In this document: positions 39,801-54,100 of the stretch, piece by piece
Layout of the letters: every line of letters starts with the position of its first letter
Numbering within the stretch: position 1 is the stretch's first letter
Source: Glandiceps talaboti
Lineage: Eukaryota; Hemichordata; Enteropneusta; Spengelidae
Length of the DNA stretch: 64,000 bases
Direction: 5' to 3'
Assembly: GCF_964340395.1 (NCBI RefSeq)
Contig: NC_135566.1
Coordinates: forward strand, 126,501-190,500
Notes under the pieces: generated by a model
Databases searched by the model: none
The model's input: only the letters and a program-made list of their open reading frames with translations
What the model was told of the DNA's origin: nothing
Position numbers and translations under genes: made by a program

Positions 39801-42800
39801 CCTTCATTGCATAAAACTGTTTATCTTCTATCTTTTGCACTTTTAGGACACTCCCAAAGGCACCCTTAGAAATCATGTGCAGAATCTAAAAGAAATACAA
39901 ATAGTGACACTTGAATTGCTAGCATGTACTTGACATTCAAAATAGTCAAACATAACATACTAAAACTGTTTACTCAGATGTTGATATGGAATACTTTGCA
40001 AACAAAGATCTGGTAAAACCTACCATAAAATAGACAGGTGTGAAAGAAGCTGGTCCTACAATGGATTATCAATGGTATGAGTACAAGAATTGTCCACCTA
40101 ATCATTTGTATACTACATAATTTGTCTAGAAAATAAAAGTGGATCTCATTGCACAGTGTAGCCCAGAGTCTTGTTGGTTTTGATAGCTTGAGACATAGTA
40201 GAACAACAATAAGGTTCTTGGCTATAGGTCTAAATGTAGTGAGCTTGGGTTCTTGGCGTCATACTTATGTCATAATGATAAACTATGTCTTGTGATTTTG
40301 TTTTCATTCCGGGGTACATGTTGTTGTTGTTGTTGTTGTTGTGGTTTTTTTTTTAATGTCTGTACATCATTAGCCTAGAATCCAGACAGTAACGAATTCA
40401 AAACCCCCATTCGTATGGATTCCAGGCGGTAACGAATTCAAAACCCCCATTCGTATGGATTCCAGACAGTAACAAATCCAGATGGTAACACATTCAAAAC
40501 CCCCATTTGTATTGATTCCAGATGGTAACAAATTCAAAACCAATTTGTATGGATTCAAGACAGTAACGAATCCAGATGGTAACACATTCAAAACCCCATT
40601 TGTATGGATTTTAGACAGTAATGAATCCAGATGGTAACACATTCAAAAACCCCATTCCTATGGATTCCAGACAGTAACGAATTCAAAACCCCTATTCGTA
40701 TGGATTCCAGATGGTAACGAATTCAAAAAATCCATTGTATGGATTCCAGGCGGTAATGAATTCAAAAACCCCATTCGTATGAATTCCAGAATCCAGGTAG
40801 TAACAAATTCAAAACCCCCATTTGTATGAATTCCAAACGGTAACGAATTCAAAACCCCCATTTGTATGGATTCCAGGCTAGTACATCATGTGCTTTCAAC
40901 ATTCTAAAATACTGTGAAAGCTTTAAATCTTTCATTTAAATTCAATTTTTGTATGTAATTTGTATATGAATCCTGCTAAAATAATTACATGAAAAACTTA
41001 ATCTACAAACTTACATGCTTGCAATCATTTCCTAGTTCATGACATTAAAGTAAACAAAGTTACAACATAAAGAGCACAAAAAATTACAGTGGAACAGAGA
41101 TCCTAAATAAAGTGCATTAATAGCTACAATGTGACTGTCTTGCACCTATCAGCATACATCAAATATTACAGATATACAACAGGGAAATAAAACAAGAAAT
41201 ATGAATTTTAAGATCTGGTTTATGGCATGCCACTACCGTCATTGTCATAAAATTATAAAGCTATTTCACTGATCATGTTTAAGTAGGTGTTCATCTGATT
41301 AACTACATGCATTGAATGGAGACATAAAGCAAGAAAACTGACAAATTAAGAGTGAGATTGGAAGGTAATGGTCAGTACACTACAAACAGTAACTGTTGTA
41401 ATTGTTATATAAATCAAACCACAGTCATTACATTCACAGCAATGTTTCCCCTATGTAATTAACATTCATTATTCACAGGCAAATCATGTGCAATTTTGCC
41501 CTATTTCATTTCATCTTCTTAACATGTTTAAGGCACTCTCAAAGAGTGTTAGGGGTGGCTATTTTTAGCTTAGTATTAATGTTTCTCATGAACCAAATGA
41601 CCTTATATTTCTTTGATCAACAAAATGTTATTATAATGCCACTGATGATAAAATGGCAACACCATGAAAAGTATTTATTGCTGAAATGTGAAGCTTTTAA
41701 TAAATCAATGATTCATAATTTCCTTCTGTAAGTTATCCAGACTGTTTGAAGTACATGAATGGTTATGAATTGTAAGTATCACCAACTTGTACACATATAC
41801 TCATTTTTTTTTTCAACTTATCAATGTCTAAGGACATTAAAGACATTAAGATGATCGACACATAGAAACACATAAATACCTAGGGTTATCTTAGTCTGAA
41901 ATGCCATGAACACATACATACCTAGGGTTGTCTTAGTCTGAAATGCCATGAACACATAAATACCTAGAGTTGCCCTAATCTGAAATGCCATGAACACATA
42001 CATACCTAGAGTTGCCCTAATCCGAAATGCCATGAACACATACATACCTAGAGTTGCCCTAATCTGAAATGCCATGAACACATAAATACCTAGAGTTGCC
42101 CTAATCTGAAATGCCATGAACACATAAATACCTAGAGTTGCCCTAATCTGAAATGCCATGAACACATAAATACCTAGAGTTGCCCTAATCTGAAATGCCA
42201 TGAACACATAAATACCTAGGTCCTAATCTGAAATGTCATGAACACATAAATGCCTAGGTCCTAATCTGAAATGCCATGAACACATAAATACCTAGGGTTG
42301 CCCTAATCTGAAATGCCATGAACACATAAATACCTAGGGTTGCCCTAATCTGAAATGCCATGAACACATAAATACCTAGGGTTGCCCTAATCTGAAATGC
42401 CATGAACACATAAATACCTAGGTCCTAATCTGAAATGCCATGAACACATAAATACCTAGAGTTGCCCTAATCTGAAATGCCATGAACACATACATACCTA
42501 GGTCCTAATCTGAAATGCCATGACCACATAAATACCTAGGGTTGCCCTAATCTGAAATGCCATAAACACATAAATACCTAGGTCCTAATCTGAAATGCCA
42601 TGAACACATAAATACCTAGGGTTGTCTTAGTCTGAAATGCCATGAACACATACATACCTAGGGTTGCCCTAATCTGAAATGCCATGACCACATAAATACC
42701 TAGGTCCTAATCTGAAATGCCATGACCACATAAATACCTAGGTCCTAATCTGAAATGCCATGAACACATAAATACCTAGGTCCTAATCTGAAATGCCATG

Positions 42801-45800
42801 AACACATAAATGCCTAGAGTTGCCCTAATCTGAAATGCCATGAACACATAAATGCCTAGGTCCTAATCTGAAATGCCATGAACACATAAATACCTAGGGT
42901 TGCCCTAATCTGAAATGCCATGAACACATACATACCTAGAGTTGCCCTAATCCGAAATGCCATGAACACATACATACCTAGAGTTGCCCTAATCTGAAAT
43001 GCCATGAACACATAAATACCTAGAGTTGCCCTAATCTGAAATGCCATGAATACATAAATACCTAGAGTTGCCCTAATCTGAAATGCCATGAACACATACA
43101 TACCTAGAGTTGCCCTAATCTGAAATGCCATGAACACATAAATACCTAGAGTTGCCCTAATCTGAAATGCCATGAACACATACATACCTAGAGTTGCCCT
43201 AATCCGAAATGCCATGAACACATAAATACCTAGGGTTGCCCTAATCTGAAATGCCATGAACACATAAATACCTAGAGTTGCCCTAATCTGAAATGCCATG
43301 AACACATACATACCTAGAGTTGCCCTAATCCGAAATGTCATGAACACATAAATACCTAGAGTTGCCCTAATCTGAAATGCCATGAACACATAAATACCTA
43401 GGTCCTAATCTGAAATGCCATGAACACATAAATACCTAGGGTTGCCCTAATCTGAAATGCCATGACCACATAAATACCTAGGGTTGCCCAAATCTGAAAT
43501 GCCATGACCACATAAATACCTAGGTCCTAATCTGAAATGCCATGAACACATAAATACCTAGGGTCACAGTGCCCAAATCTGAAATGCCATGACCACATAA
43601 ATACCTAGGTCCTAATCTGAAATGCCATGACCACATAAATACCTAGGGTCACAGTGCCCAAATCTGAAATGCCATGAACACATAAATACCTAGGGTTGCC
43701 CAAATCTGAAATGCCATGACCACATAAATACCTAGGTCCTAATCTGAAATGCCATGACCACATAAATACCTAGGGTCACAGTGCCCAAATCTGAAATGCC
43801 ATGAACACATAAATGCCTAGGTCCTAATCTGAAATGTCATGACCACATAAATACCTAGGGTTGCCCAAATCTGAAATGCCATGAACACATAAATACCTAG
43901 GGTTGCCCAAATCTGAAATGCCATGACCACATAAATACCTAGGTCCTAATCTGAAATGTCATGACCACATAAATACCTAGGGTCACAGTGCCCAAATCTG
44001 AAATGCCATGAACACATAAATGCCTAGGTCCTAATCTGAAATGTCATGACCACATAAATACCTAGGGTTGCTCTAATCTGAAATGTCATGACCACATAAA
44101 TACCTAGGGTTGCTCTCTAATCTGAAATGCCATGACCACATAAATGCCTAGGTCCTAATCTGAAATGTCATGACCACATAAATACCTAGGGTTGCTCTAA
44201 TCTGAAATGTCATGACCACATAAATACCTAGGGTTGCTCTCTAATCTGAAATGTCATGACCACATAAATACCTAGGGTTGCTCTCTAATCTGAAATGCCA
44301 TGACCACATAAATACCTAGGGTTGCTCTAATCTGAAATGTCATGACCACATAAATACCTAGGGTTGCTCTCTAATCTGAAATGCCATGACCACATAAATG
44401 CCTAGGTCCTAATCTGAAATGTCATGACCACATAAATACCTAGGGTTGCTCTCTAATCTGAAATGTCATGACCACATAAATACCTAGGGTTGCTCTCTAA
44501 TCTGAAATGTCATGAACACATAAATACCTAGGGTTGCTCTAATCTGAAATGCCATGAACACATAAATACCTAGGGTCACAGTGCCCTACTCTGAAATGTC
44601 ATGAAGACATAAATACCTAGTAGGGTTGTCCTAATATGAAATGTCATGAAAGGTAAATATTATCCAAGTCAAAATATTCTCTTGACTTCTGGGATTTCTT
44701 TCTCGTTATTTTAATATTTATCTTCTTGACCTCCAATATCTGAATCAATGAGTAAAATGGTCTGATAACTCTTGAGATTAATAACTGTTCAATAAATCAG
44801 TGAAATAGAATTTATCAATTTAAAATATGCTAATATAATCTGTTGGTTTTTTTCCCTAACTTTTTTTAATCTTTTAAAATTACCTGAAAAGTCAGTTAAT
44901 GCATTCTAAAGTCAGTTAATGTATTCTCAAGGCAAAATGCACCGAGTCTCATGACTACGTTGACTTGTCAATTTTCTTTTCCCTTTTGTGTCACTTCATT
45001 TTTTTAACCTGAGTTACCATGAATGGGTTGGCTAAATTCAAAACAAATCAAAATTCTTTTTAAATTGCGTTTGTGAAGAACAGTTATAGAAGTTAACAGA
45101 ATAGTGAGTTGATAGACATTTTATAATTTTAACTCTGTGAACCCTAGATTCATCCATGGTCTGGTATAATTACTGGTATACCCTGGAAATGGGTTTGTTA
45201 GACTTTTTACAGAGTTAAAATAGTTCAGACAGAAAGAAGGTGAATGGTTACCATGGCAAATTTAGAATCTGTAATTATATACATTTTGGTCCCATTATAT
45301 GTAATTGCAGAATCCAAATGGCTGTTCGTAATAGGTGTGATGCTGTGAAAAAACCTTGATCATCTGTTTCCAGGGTAACAGTCTTAGAAACTCAATTTTC
45401 CAGTCTGTACATTTAAAATGCCTTCCTCAAGATTAAATCTGATTCATTAGATTTTTCAAATGGAATAATTACAGCTGTCCAGCTGGGGCATACTAAGCTA
45501 TTGTTGGTTGTTCAAAGTTTTCTTCCCATTTTCTTCATCAAAACTAGATACTATACTATCTCCACTATTACCCCTTCTTTCAACTACTTACCATAATCAT
45601 CACTATACTACCTCTACTATCACCCCTCCTTTCAACTATTTACCATAACCAATACTACAACTACACAATCTCCACTACTGCCCACTCCCTTTCAACTACT
45701 TACCATAACCACTACTACACTATATCCACTACTGCCCATTCCCATTCAACTACTTACCATAACCATTACTACAATATCTCTACTACTGCCCATTCCCTTT

Positions 45801-48800
45801 CAACTACTTACCATAACCATTACTACACTATCTCCACTACTGCCCATTCCCTTTCAACTACTTACCATAACCATTATGATTACTACACTATCTCCACTAC
45901 TGCCCATTCCCATTCAACTACTTACCATAACCATTACTACACTATCTCTACTACTGCCCATTCCCTTTCAACTACTTACCATAACCATTACTACACTATC
46001 TCCACTACTGCCCATTCCCATTCAACTACTTACCATAACCATTACTACACTATCTCCACTACTGCCCATTCCCTTTCCACTACTTACCATAACCATTACT
46101 ACACTATCTCCACTACTGCCCATTCCCTTTCCACTACTCACCATAACCATTACTACACTATCTCCACTACTGCCCATTCCCTTTCCACTACTTATCATAA
46201 CCATTACTACACTATCTCCACTACTGCCCATTCCCTTTCCACTACTTACCATAAGTTATTAACCATCACTATACGTACTACCTCCTATAAATATGCTTTG
46301 AAAAAAATTCTCCCAAAATGTATTCACTGAATAAAACCAAATGTTGGGAATCCAAGTAGCATGAAATCTCAGTCTTAGGTTAATCTGATGAGCTCATTTA
46401 GGCTTAGTTTGAAACAGGATTATTTAATCACCAATTTCTGAAGTGACAATGGATATCTCATTACATTAAGTATATGTGATGACTGTATAGCTATCTATTC
46501 ATTTGGTCAAGTGAATACCTGAACTTCGTACACCCTGCAGTGCTATATAATCTCATTCAAAAGTACATCTCAAAGTGAGTTTAGCATTATAGTTTCCAAA
46601 AGAATGATGCTAACATGAGCATACTGCATTTATGACTTACTTAAATAGGATTATCACTGCAGATGACCTGATTTTAAATTCTCATGTATTTTGATTTTTT
46701 TCACAGTATAATTAGATTTTTAGCCACAATTTTATTGACAGATATATGGCACATAAACAACTGTGTTCCAGGCCTCACATAAATTGCATACAGTAGCTTT
46801 TTATCATCATTGTGGGCTAACAAAGCAGAGGCACATATAACTACTTTAAGTTTCCCCCTTGTCTCTTTGAAATATGATAAATGAGTTGGTCTTTCTGCAT
46901 TCAGATCTGATCTATACTGGCAGACTACAGGCTTATCTCATGTTTTCAAGTCCCTAATCTGAGGGATTAATATTATCTCTAGTCTAAGTCAGCTATAAAT
47001 CTATTTTATTATGCACAACAGTCTGTTTATGTCATGGGTTATACTGCACACTTAACTGGGCATTATGTGTTTCAACAATTTTAAGTTTTTCTTTAAGCAT
47101 GACAACTTGGCAAGCAGAAGGTTATAATGATATATTTCATAACTCCCACTTGTTCTCAGTCATAGAAAGCATGTACCTGACATACAAACAAGGCAATACA
47201 TTGCATCTGCCTGTCAGTAACAGACACATAATCAAGTATTTCATTTTTATTATCAAGGTAGATACAATGTACCGCAGTCATTCTGAAAATATCTTGAAAT
47301 CTTGAATATGTAGAAAGTAAAATCTATTTGATGTTTGCCAGCATTTTACTTGTATTTAATACATGGTACAAGAAACTACTGGGTATGACCCCCCCCCCCC
47401 CCCCCCCCCCCTCCCAATCTTATTATTTACCTATCAATACACTGGGAGATATGTTTTAATGAATTCACTGCACACTTGTCTAGAACAATAATGGTTTCTA
47501 ATTAGATTCCCTGTAAGGATTGCAATTTGCAATTACCTTGATAACTTCATTATTCTTCATCAAATTTGAGACAAAAAAGAAGTGAAAGATGAGTAAATTA
47601 TGAAATAAAGTTGACTGTCTCACCTCAAATTCTGTTTCTGCCATATAGTGTTTGACTTCATACTCAGGAAGAAAAACAGCTTCTACCTGGGGTACAGGCC
47701 ACTTGGTAAGTGATGCTGCATAGGGATTGGTTAAAGTTGATGACCGTGGTCTTCGTCGGGATGTTCTGGACCAGATGCGCTCAAAAGCTTCTGGTTCACT
47801 GATGCTACGAGAAAGCTGTGCAAAGAAGATACAGAAGTAAGACCGTTTTGTCTTAGCACAGTAAAGTATATGAAAAAATATTCAGCTTGGAAAATAACAT
47901 TTTGTAAATTTTTCAAAACTACATTTTATTTCACAATAATGATTTAAGGATTTGATAAACTACCTAACAAACAGACATTCTTGCTATGACTGATGGTGGG
48001 CTTCATTTCAGTTGAGTTGAATAAACTATGACTCACAATGGAAAGTGAACCAGTATTTTGTGTGTTCATACATTTGTGTCAAAAATAACTAATTTTTGAG
48101 TATAAATTTGGCATTGGCACAGAATGTGTCCAGTATAACTCATTTTGAGTATAAAATAAAAAAATTGGCATATAAAAGACATTATTGCAAATGGAGCTAT
48201 AATTTACCTACTGCATTGAATGGCAAAACTACCATTTTACTGCACAAATGATCATTATATATGGAGTATCAATAACATATATAAAATCCTATAGTGAATA
48301 CTTTCAACAATCTGAAAATTGAATCAAACTACCAGCACTCATGCACTTAGAATATTTGCATCATGGCAGTCTGGATGTATCCAAGATGTGAATAGAATTA
48401 CTTTTTTTAATGAGAAATGACTACATGCACTATCAATCACAATGTACTGACTATGACTATGTATCTTTTCCTTCTGCAATTTACTGGTATTGCAAGCAAT
48501 TCTACAACAAAATCTGAAGATCCCCCCTTTCCCCCTTCTAGACTTATAGAATGATTTACTGGCCAATGTTTGTAAAAGGGAATGCCAGCCAGGAAATGAA
48601 GGTATTTTCATTAACTTTAGGTTTTGGGAGAGTAATTTCATGGCTTTACATTCACCACTATGTTCAAATTAAGAGAAATGAAAAGTTGAAGTTGGCTCTG
48701 ATTTTGGGATCTTTGGGCCACATGGGAGTCAGCAGAAATGTTGTAATTGGTGTAAAATCAATATTAATGATGTTTTCACTGAAGGTAATAGGCACTTTGG

Positions 48801-50469
48801 AATTTTGAATATTCATTGCTCACCTATTGCATAAACATCTCTGCTAACACCTATGAGGCACTGTAGCCCACAGCAATTTATGTATGTGATATGAAATCAT
48901 GAAATCATTCTTCAAAACCAAGAGGTTACAAAAATACATCTATTTGCTAGAGTGAGTATTCTTCTTTAACTTCTACTCCAATGTGGTTTAAATAATTGAA
49001 TTATTAATAATGATTATCTAATCTAATTATGTTTAAATTATATGGAACTAATAATTTCACCAAATATTACATTTTCTGTACACATGGCAGTTATAGAGGA
49101 ATCAGTGCTTAATATTTCTAACCCAGTTTTTCCATTTACTATTCAAATAATTTAATAAATAAGACATTCAGTTTAGACTGAGCATTACCATTTTGTTGCA
49201 AAAGATTTCAGACAAATTTCATGTTATATGAATAATATAAATGCTATAAAATGTACCTTTAAGAGACTTAAATTTTCAGTGAAAAGAGAAATTGGCTGTT
49301 TTGACTGGACATGACTTTTGCAGGTTTTACAAAGGTATGCATGAATTAAAAGTAAAAAAAAACACAAGCAAAAGAGTTAAAAATTAATTTCGAATGGAAA
49401 TTTAGCAGTTCACAATAATTTGTAAAATAAACCTGAATCTTTTAGTTTGAATTTAAATCCAATAATATGGCTATAAAAAACGTGTAAATCAGGTTCATGT
49501 GATATTGACATTCCATGTACTAAATATTCATAATTCACATGCAATCACTGACCTACCCAGACAGAAAGGGCAAACAGTATATGATCTAATCTGAGTCTTT
49601 ACAACGTAATAACCAATCCTACCTCATATAAAATTCATGACTTTTACAGTCAGGATATCAATAATTTCCATTTGACTGAACTCAATATCTGATTTCTCAA
49701 ACCTCACATCAAATACTGCATGACGTAAAACTTTATGTGTATTTAGAAATAATATCAGAAAAATGTACAATTTATCGTAACTATATCAGAATGTATTTTT
49801 ACCTTATGCTAACAAAAGCTCAAATGTCAAAAGTCATCCCAGAGGTCAAATGTCAGTGACCCAACTAGGTTGTCTTATTTGACCAGGTAAGCTATAAGGG
49901 TATAATAACAATGATAATAATCTTTATTTATACTGGGTAGTCTTTTAAATATGTCTCCCAAGAAGTCCAGTCGGTTCAGTGTTAATGCAGGAGGAAACAA
50001 GAGTACCTGGGGAAAACTTGCATTGTTCGGTAGCATCAAACTGAGTAAAACTCTTCTTACTTACAGCGTGGTAATTTTAATCAAACCCTGAATGGGCTTT
50101 GAACCCTGACTGCAGTGGTAAGAGGCAAGTGGTTTACCCACTCGGCCACCAACAACCCGTTATGGGTATATGTACATATGGACGGTTGAAAAATGTACTG
50201 TCACTTGACAAATATGGAAAGTTAAGTTTTTAAAATTGTAATGCCTGATAAAAAAAGAGGATAAAATACCTATGGCGATAATTGCAGTAATACATACTGT
50301 GTGTGTGTGTGTCTGTGTGTGTGTGTGTGTCTGTGTGTGTGTGTGTGTGTACATGTGTGTGTGTGTGTACATGTGTGTGTGTGTGTGTGTGTGTCTGTCT
50401 GTCTGTCTGTCTGTGTGTGTGTGTACGTGTGTGTGTGTGTGTGTGTACATGTGTGTGTGTGTACATGTG

Positions 50470-50504
<35 letters not shown>

Positions 50505-51159
50505 ATCATGACAGGGTGCTAGTACGTCATGTATATCATCTGCTGATGTGTCACTGTCCCTTCAACTGTGTTAAACTCACTAATGTCTTACTGAGAAAAG
50601 GCTATTGAACTGCAGTACTATTTGCAAAATGTCCTTGTGATGATATTTATATACGTAATAACTATTCTTAAATTTCATCAAGGTTTTTCTACATGATTTC
50701 ACATCAGAATGAAATTCTCTCAGAATTTAAGATATTAAAAAAGGCTAAACATGTACAATGACAATGAATATATTCCTACGACTCTAGTATTCTTCAGCTT
50801 ATATTTCATATAGAACATGGCTACTTGGCCCGGACAAGTGATTTGATGGCTTGGGCAAAGAGGTTGCCCCAAGAGACAAGAAGAATTTCTCATGATCGAT
50901 GTCACAATATTATGTGATTATTTTAACAACTGTACTTCTTATAATATATTGTGCAAAAAAAATCATTTTAACTTATACTGCACTGAGTACCGGGGTATAT
51001 AGTATGAATATTAATTTGGACATGAACATTAGTACTGTCCAGAACTCTTCTTTAGTATGGTATGGATAAAACTTATCTGTACCTGTAGAAACTTTCACAG
51101 GCAAAAAAAATCAATTGATTGCCAGTGCATATGCGTCCACCCCCCCCCCCAAAAAAAAA

Positions 51160-51190
<31 letters not shown>

Positions 51191-54100
51191 ATGATAAAAA
51201 ATAAAAAATAAAAATTCCACTATATGTGGCCTGGACAAGTACTTTTTGATTACTTTGGTCATTCTTAGATATTGTCCTAAATATTTCTTCTATAGTTTTA
51301 ATTTTGCTTAACTTTAATCACAATACTTTTGATCTCATAAAAATTTCCTGATGTCTGAAAGATTTTAGGAAAATCTATTAAAGTAGAGGTTATTGCACAC
51401 AAAATATTTTACTCGGTATGAATTTTGATTTATGACCAATTTGAACTGATTATTTAATTATATTACCAAATGTAAAATTCTTTATTTTTTCTTTCATTAA
51501 AAAAAGTTACCTGGTGACTATTAAAACCTTGTAATGACTATTGAAATGATGGACCTTGAGATGACAAATGGAAAATTTAATGAATGTTTAGTAATAGTAT
51601 ATGCCTTTATTTTTCATGGTCAATTCTGACACTTGCAATGAGCAAATATAAATATTTTAATACAAAATATCACATACTCTAGTGCAATCAGATTCATGGA
51701 CATGTTGGATATCCAGTTGAAAGACATGTTAAAAATCAGCGAAATGGTCAAGTGAAGCTCATGCTATTTTTGCTTAGAACTATATCAACAAGTTTAATCG
51801 ATATTACGGTCAGTGAACAAGTACATGTACATCAACAATCACTGCGGTTTGACAGAAACCATTATATATTTGTCTTGAAACTTTACAACTTTGTTTTGAT
51901 TTTGCTCCATAAAACTTACCATGCTATTTTAATTTGGTTCTTATAATATCAGTAAGTAAACATTCCTTGAGTAAATGGTTAATATTATGCATATAATGGT
52001 CAGTGAACATGCACTGCCAATGAAGAGAAAGGGGCTCAATTGCCTTGAAGTATCTAGGTTAGATGATATTATACCGGTACATAATTATATATAGACATAC
52101 ATGCATATTACACGTAATAGTGTGCCATTATATAGTGCTAATGAATCAGTCAATTTCTATAGAGGCCACATGCCACACAAACCTGGAAGACAAAAGACAC
52201 ATGTAAAAGACACAATTACGATGAAATAAAGGTAAATAAAAGAGCTGTAGCCTCTACACATCGGATTTTAATCAGATTGATTAAGACCAGCATCTAAGTT
52301 TTCTTGGAATACTATAAATGCTGTGTACATCATATATCTACGGTTGAGTAACTCTGTATGAGCAGGGCATGTCCTGTATAATTAAAATTATAATTTTAAT
52401 AAGCCATATGTTACACTCACCATACATCACCATATTTTGTTCAAGTACATTTTAAGAAAGTCACTCACACTCTGGAACAGTTTGCCCAACAAAATATGTG
52501 ATATGCCATCCACAAGTCATATAAACAAATATGTAATATGCCATCCACAAGTCATATAAAAAAATATGTAATATGCCATTCACAAGTCATATAAAAAAAG
52601 AAAAGCATACTTTCTTCAATCTGTAGTCTTTTTCCTTCTTATGAAATAACAAAAAAATTTAATAGGAAAAAACCCACTTCCTTTTCCAAAAGTATTCCGT
52701 ACTTTAATACATTCCAGCTTTCCTATGCAAGACTTCATGATGTTTTATGTTTTTTCCTTGATATTATTTTTTTCTTATGATATCAGCTGTTAATTGATTA
52801 TTGTATATATATAACTAGTTATCTGAGTGGCGAGACTAGATCAGTTTATATATTTACTAGTTTTTCTCCTACTATTTTATAATGAACAATTGTCCAAAGT
52901 GAGTTGAACATATCTTTTGATGCTGTTATGTTAAATAAAGATTCATTCATTCATTCATTCATTAATTCATTAAAAAAAGTAAAATAAGTTGGTTTGTGGT
53001 CGTCTTAATTTACCACATTGCAAATGACCAATACATATACATCAAGATCTGATTCAATAGTTTATTGACATCAAGATTTAATTAATAACACAATATTGAA
53101 TAAAATTGCACTTGATTTTTTTTACTAGAATTGTAGCTTTAGTTTGAATCATCACATCAGTATTGTGATTTAGAACTAATAGCTGCGATATGTGTAGTAA
53201 AGTATAATGTTGACTGTGTTGTGATTTGGAGAAAAGACTAAAATTTTGACTCTAAATATTAATAAACAAATAGTTTTCATATAGTACAACATTAACATAA
53301 CATATAACATTATTACATATGTACCACCAAAAAATTTCATTCCAATACTTGCAAAATCCATAACTCTGAACTCTAAAAATAATGACAATGGCACTCTAAC
53401 ACAACTGTACAGTTTATGTGATAATTAATAAAAAACAATTATTTTATCCACATGCTGATCTATCTCTGTTCTTACCTATGAAATATGCACCATCATTTTA
53501 CTGTTACTGTGTGCGGATCTACTTACTTGGTGAATATATGTAATTTTATTGTTACTACGTGCTGCAGTGCAGATCTACTTACTGAGTGAATATGTGTCAT
53601 TTTACTGTTACTATGTGCAGATCTACTTACTGGGTGAATATGTCATTTTACTGTTACTATGTGCAGATCTACTTACTGGGTGAATATATGTCATTTTACT
53701 GTTATTATGTGCAGATCTACTTACCGGGTAAATATCATTTTACTATTACTATGTGCAGATCTACTTACTGGGTGAATACATGTATATGTCATTCTGTCGT
53801 TGCTATGTGCAGATCTACTTACTGGGTGAATGTCATTTTACTGTTACTATGTGCAGATCTACTTACTGGGTGAATATATGTCATTTTATTGAAGGTTTAT
53901 CTACTTGCCTATTAAACTATAACTGTGTTTTTAACCTTTATATTTGCCATATACACCATCATTTGGGTGTTGCTATGAATGTGGTAATGTTGCTAGGCAT
54001 ACATAATGTGATAACCTTTTAAATGTTAATCCACATGCCTATACCCATCCCAGTTTTGATCTTTGCAACACAATCATTTCGTAGTTGTCTTCTTGTTGCT

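Noticed and set aside
41821-43389. 128- and 177-codon open frames repeating [14 protein letters not shown]
   Set aside because: The 42-bp unit is a multiple of three and happens to lack stops; the array is inside an RSKR intron.
45876-46262. Open frames of about 128 codons on the plus strand and 76 on the minus strand
   Set aside because: Both strands are open only because of the 54-bp repeat.
48339-48641. Possible extra RSKR exon ([17 protein letters not shown])
   Set aside because: There is no good acceptor or in-phase donor, and the ten exons already give a protein of normal length and phase.
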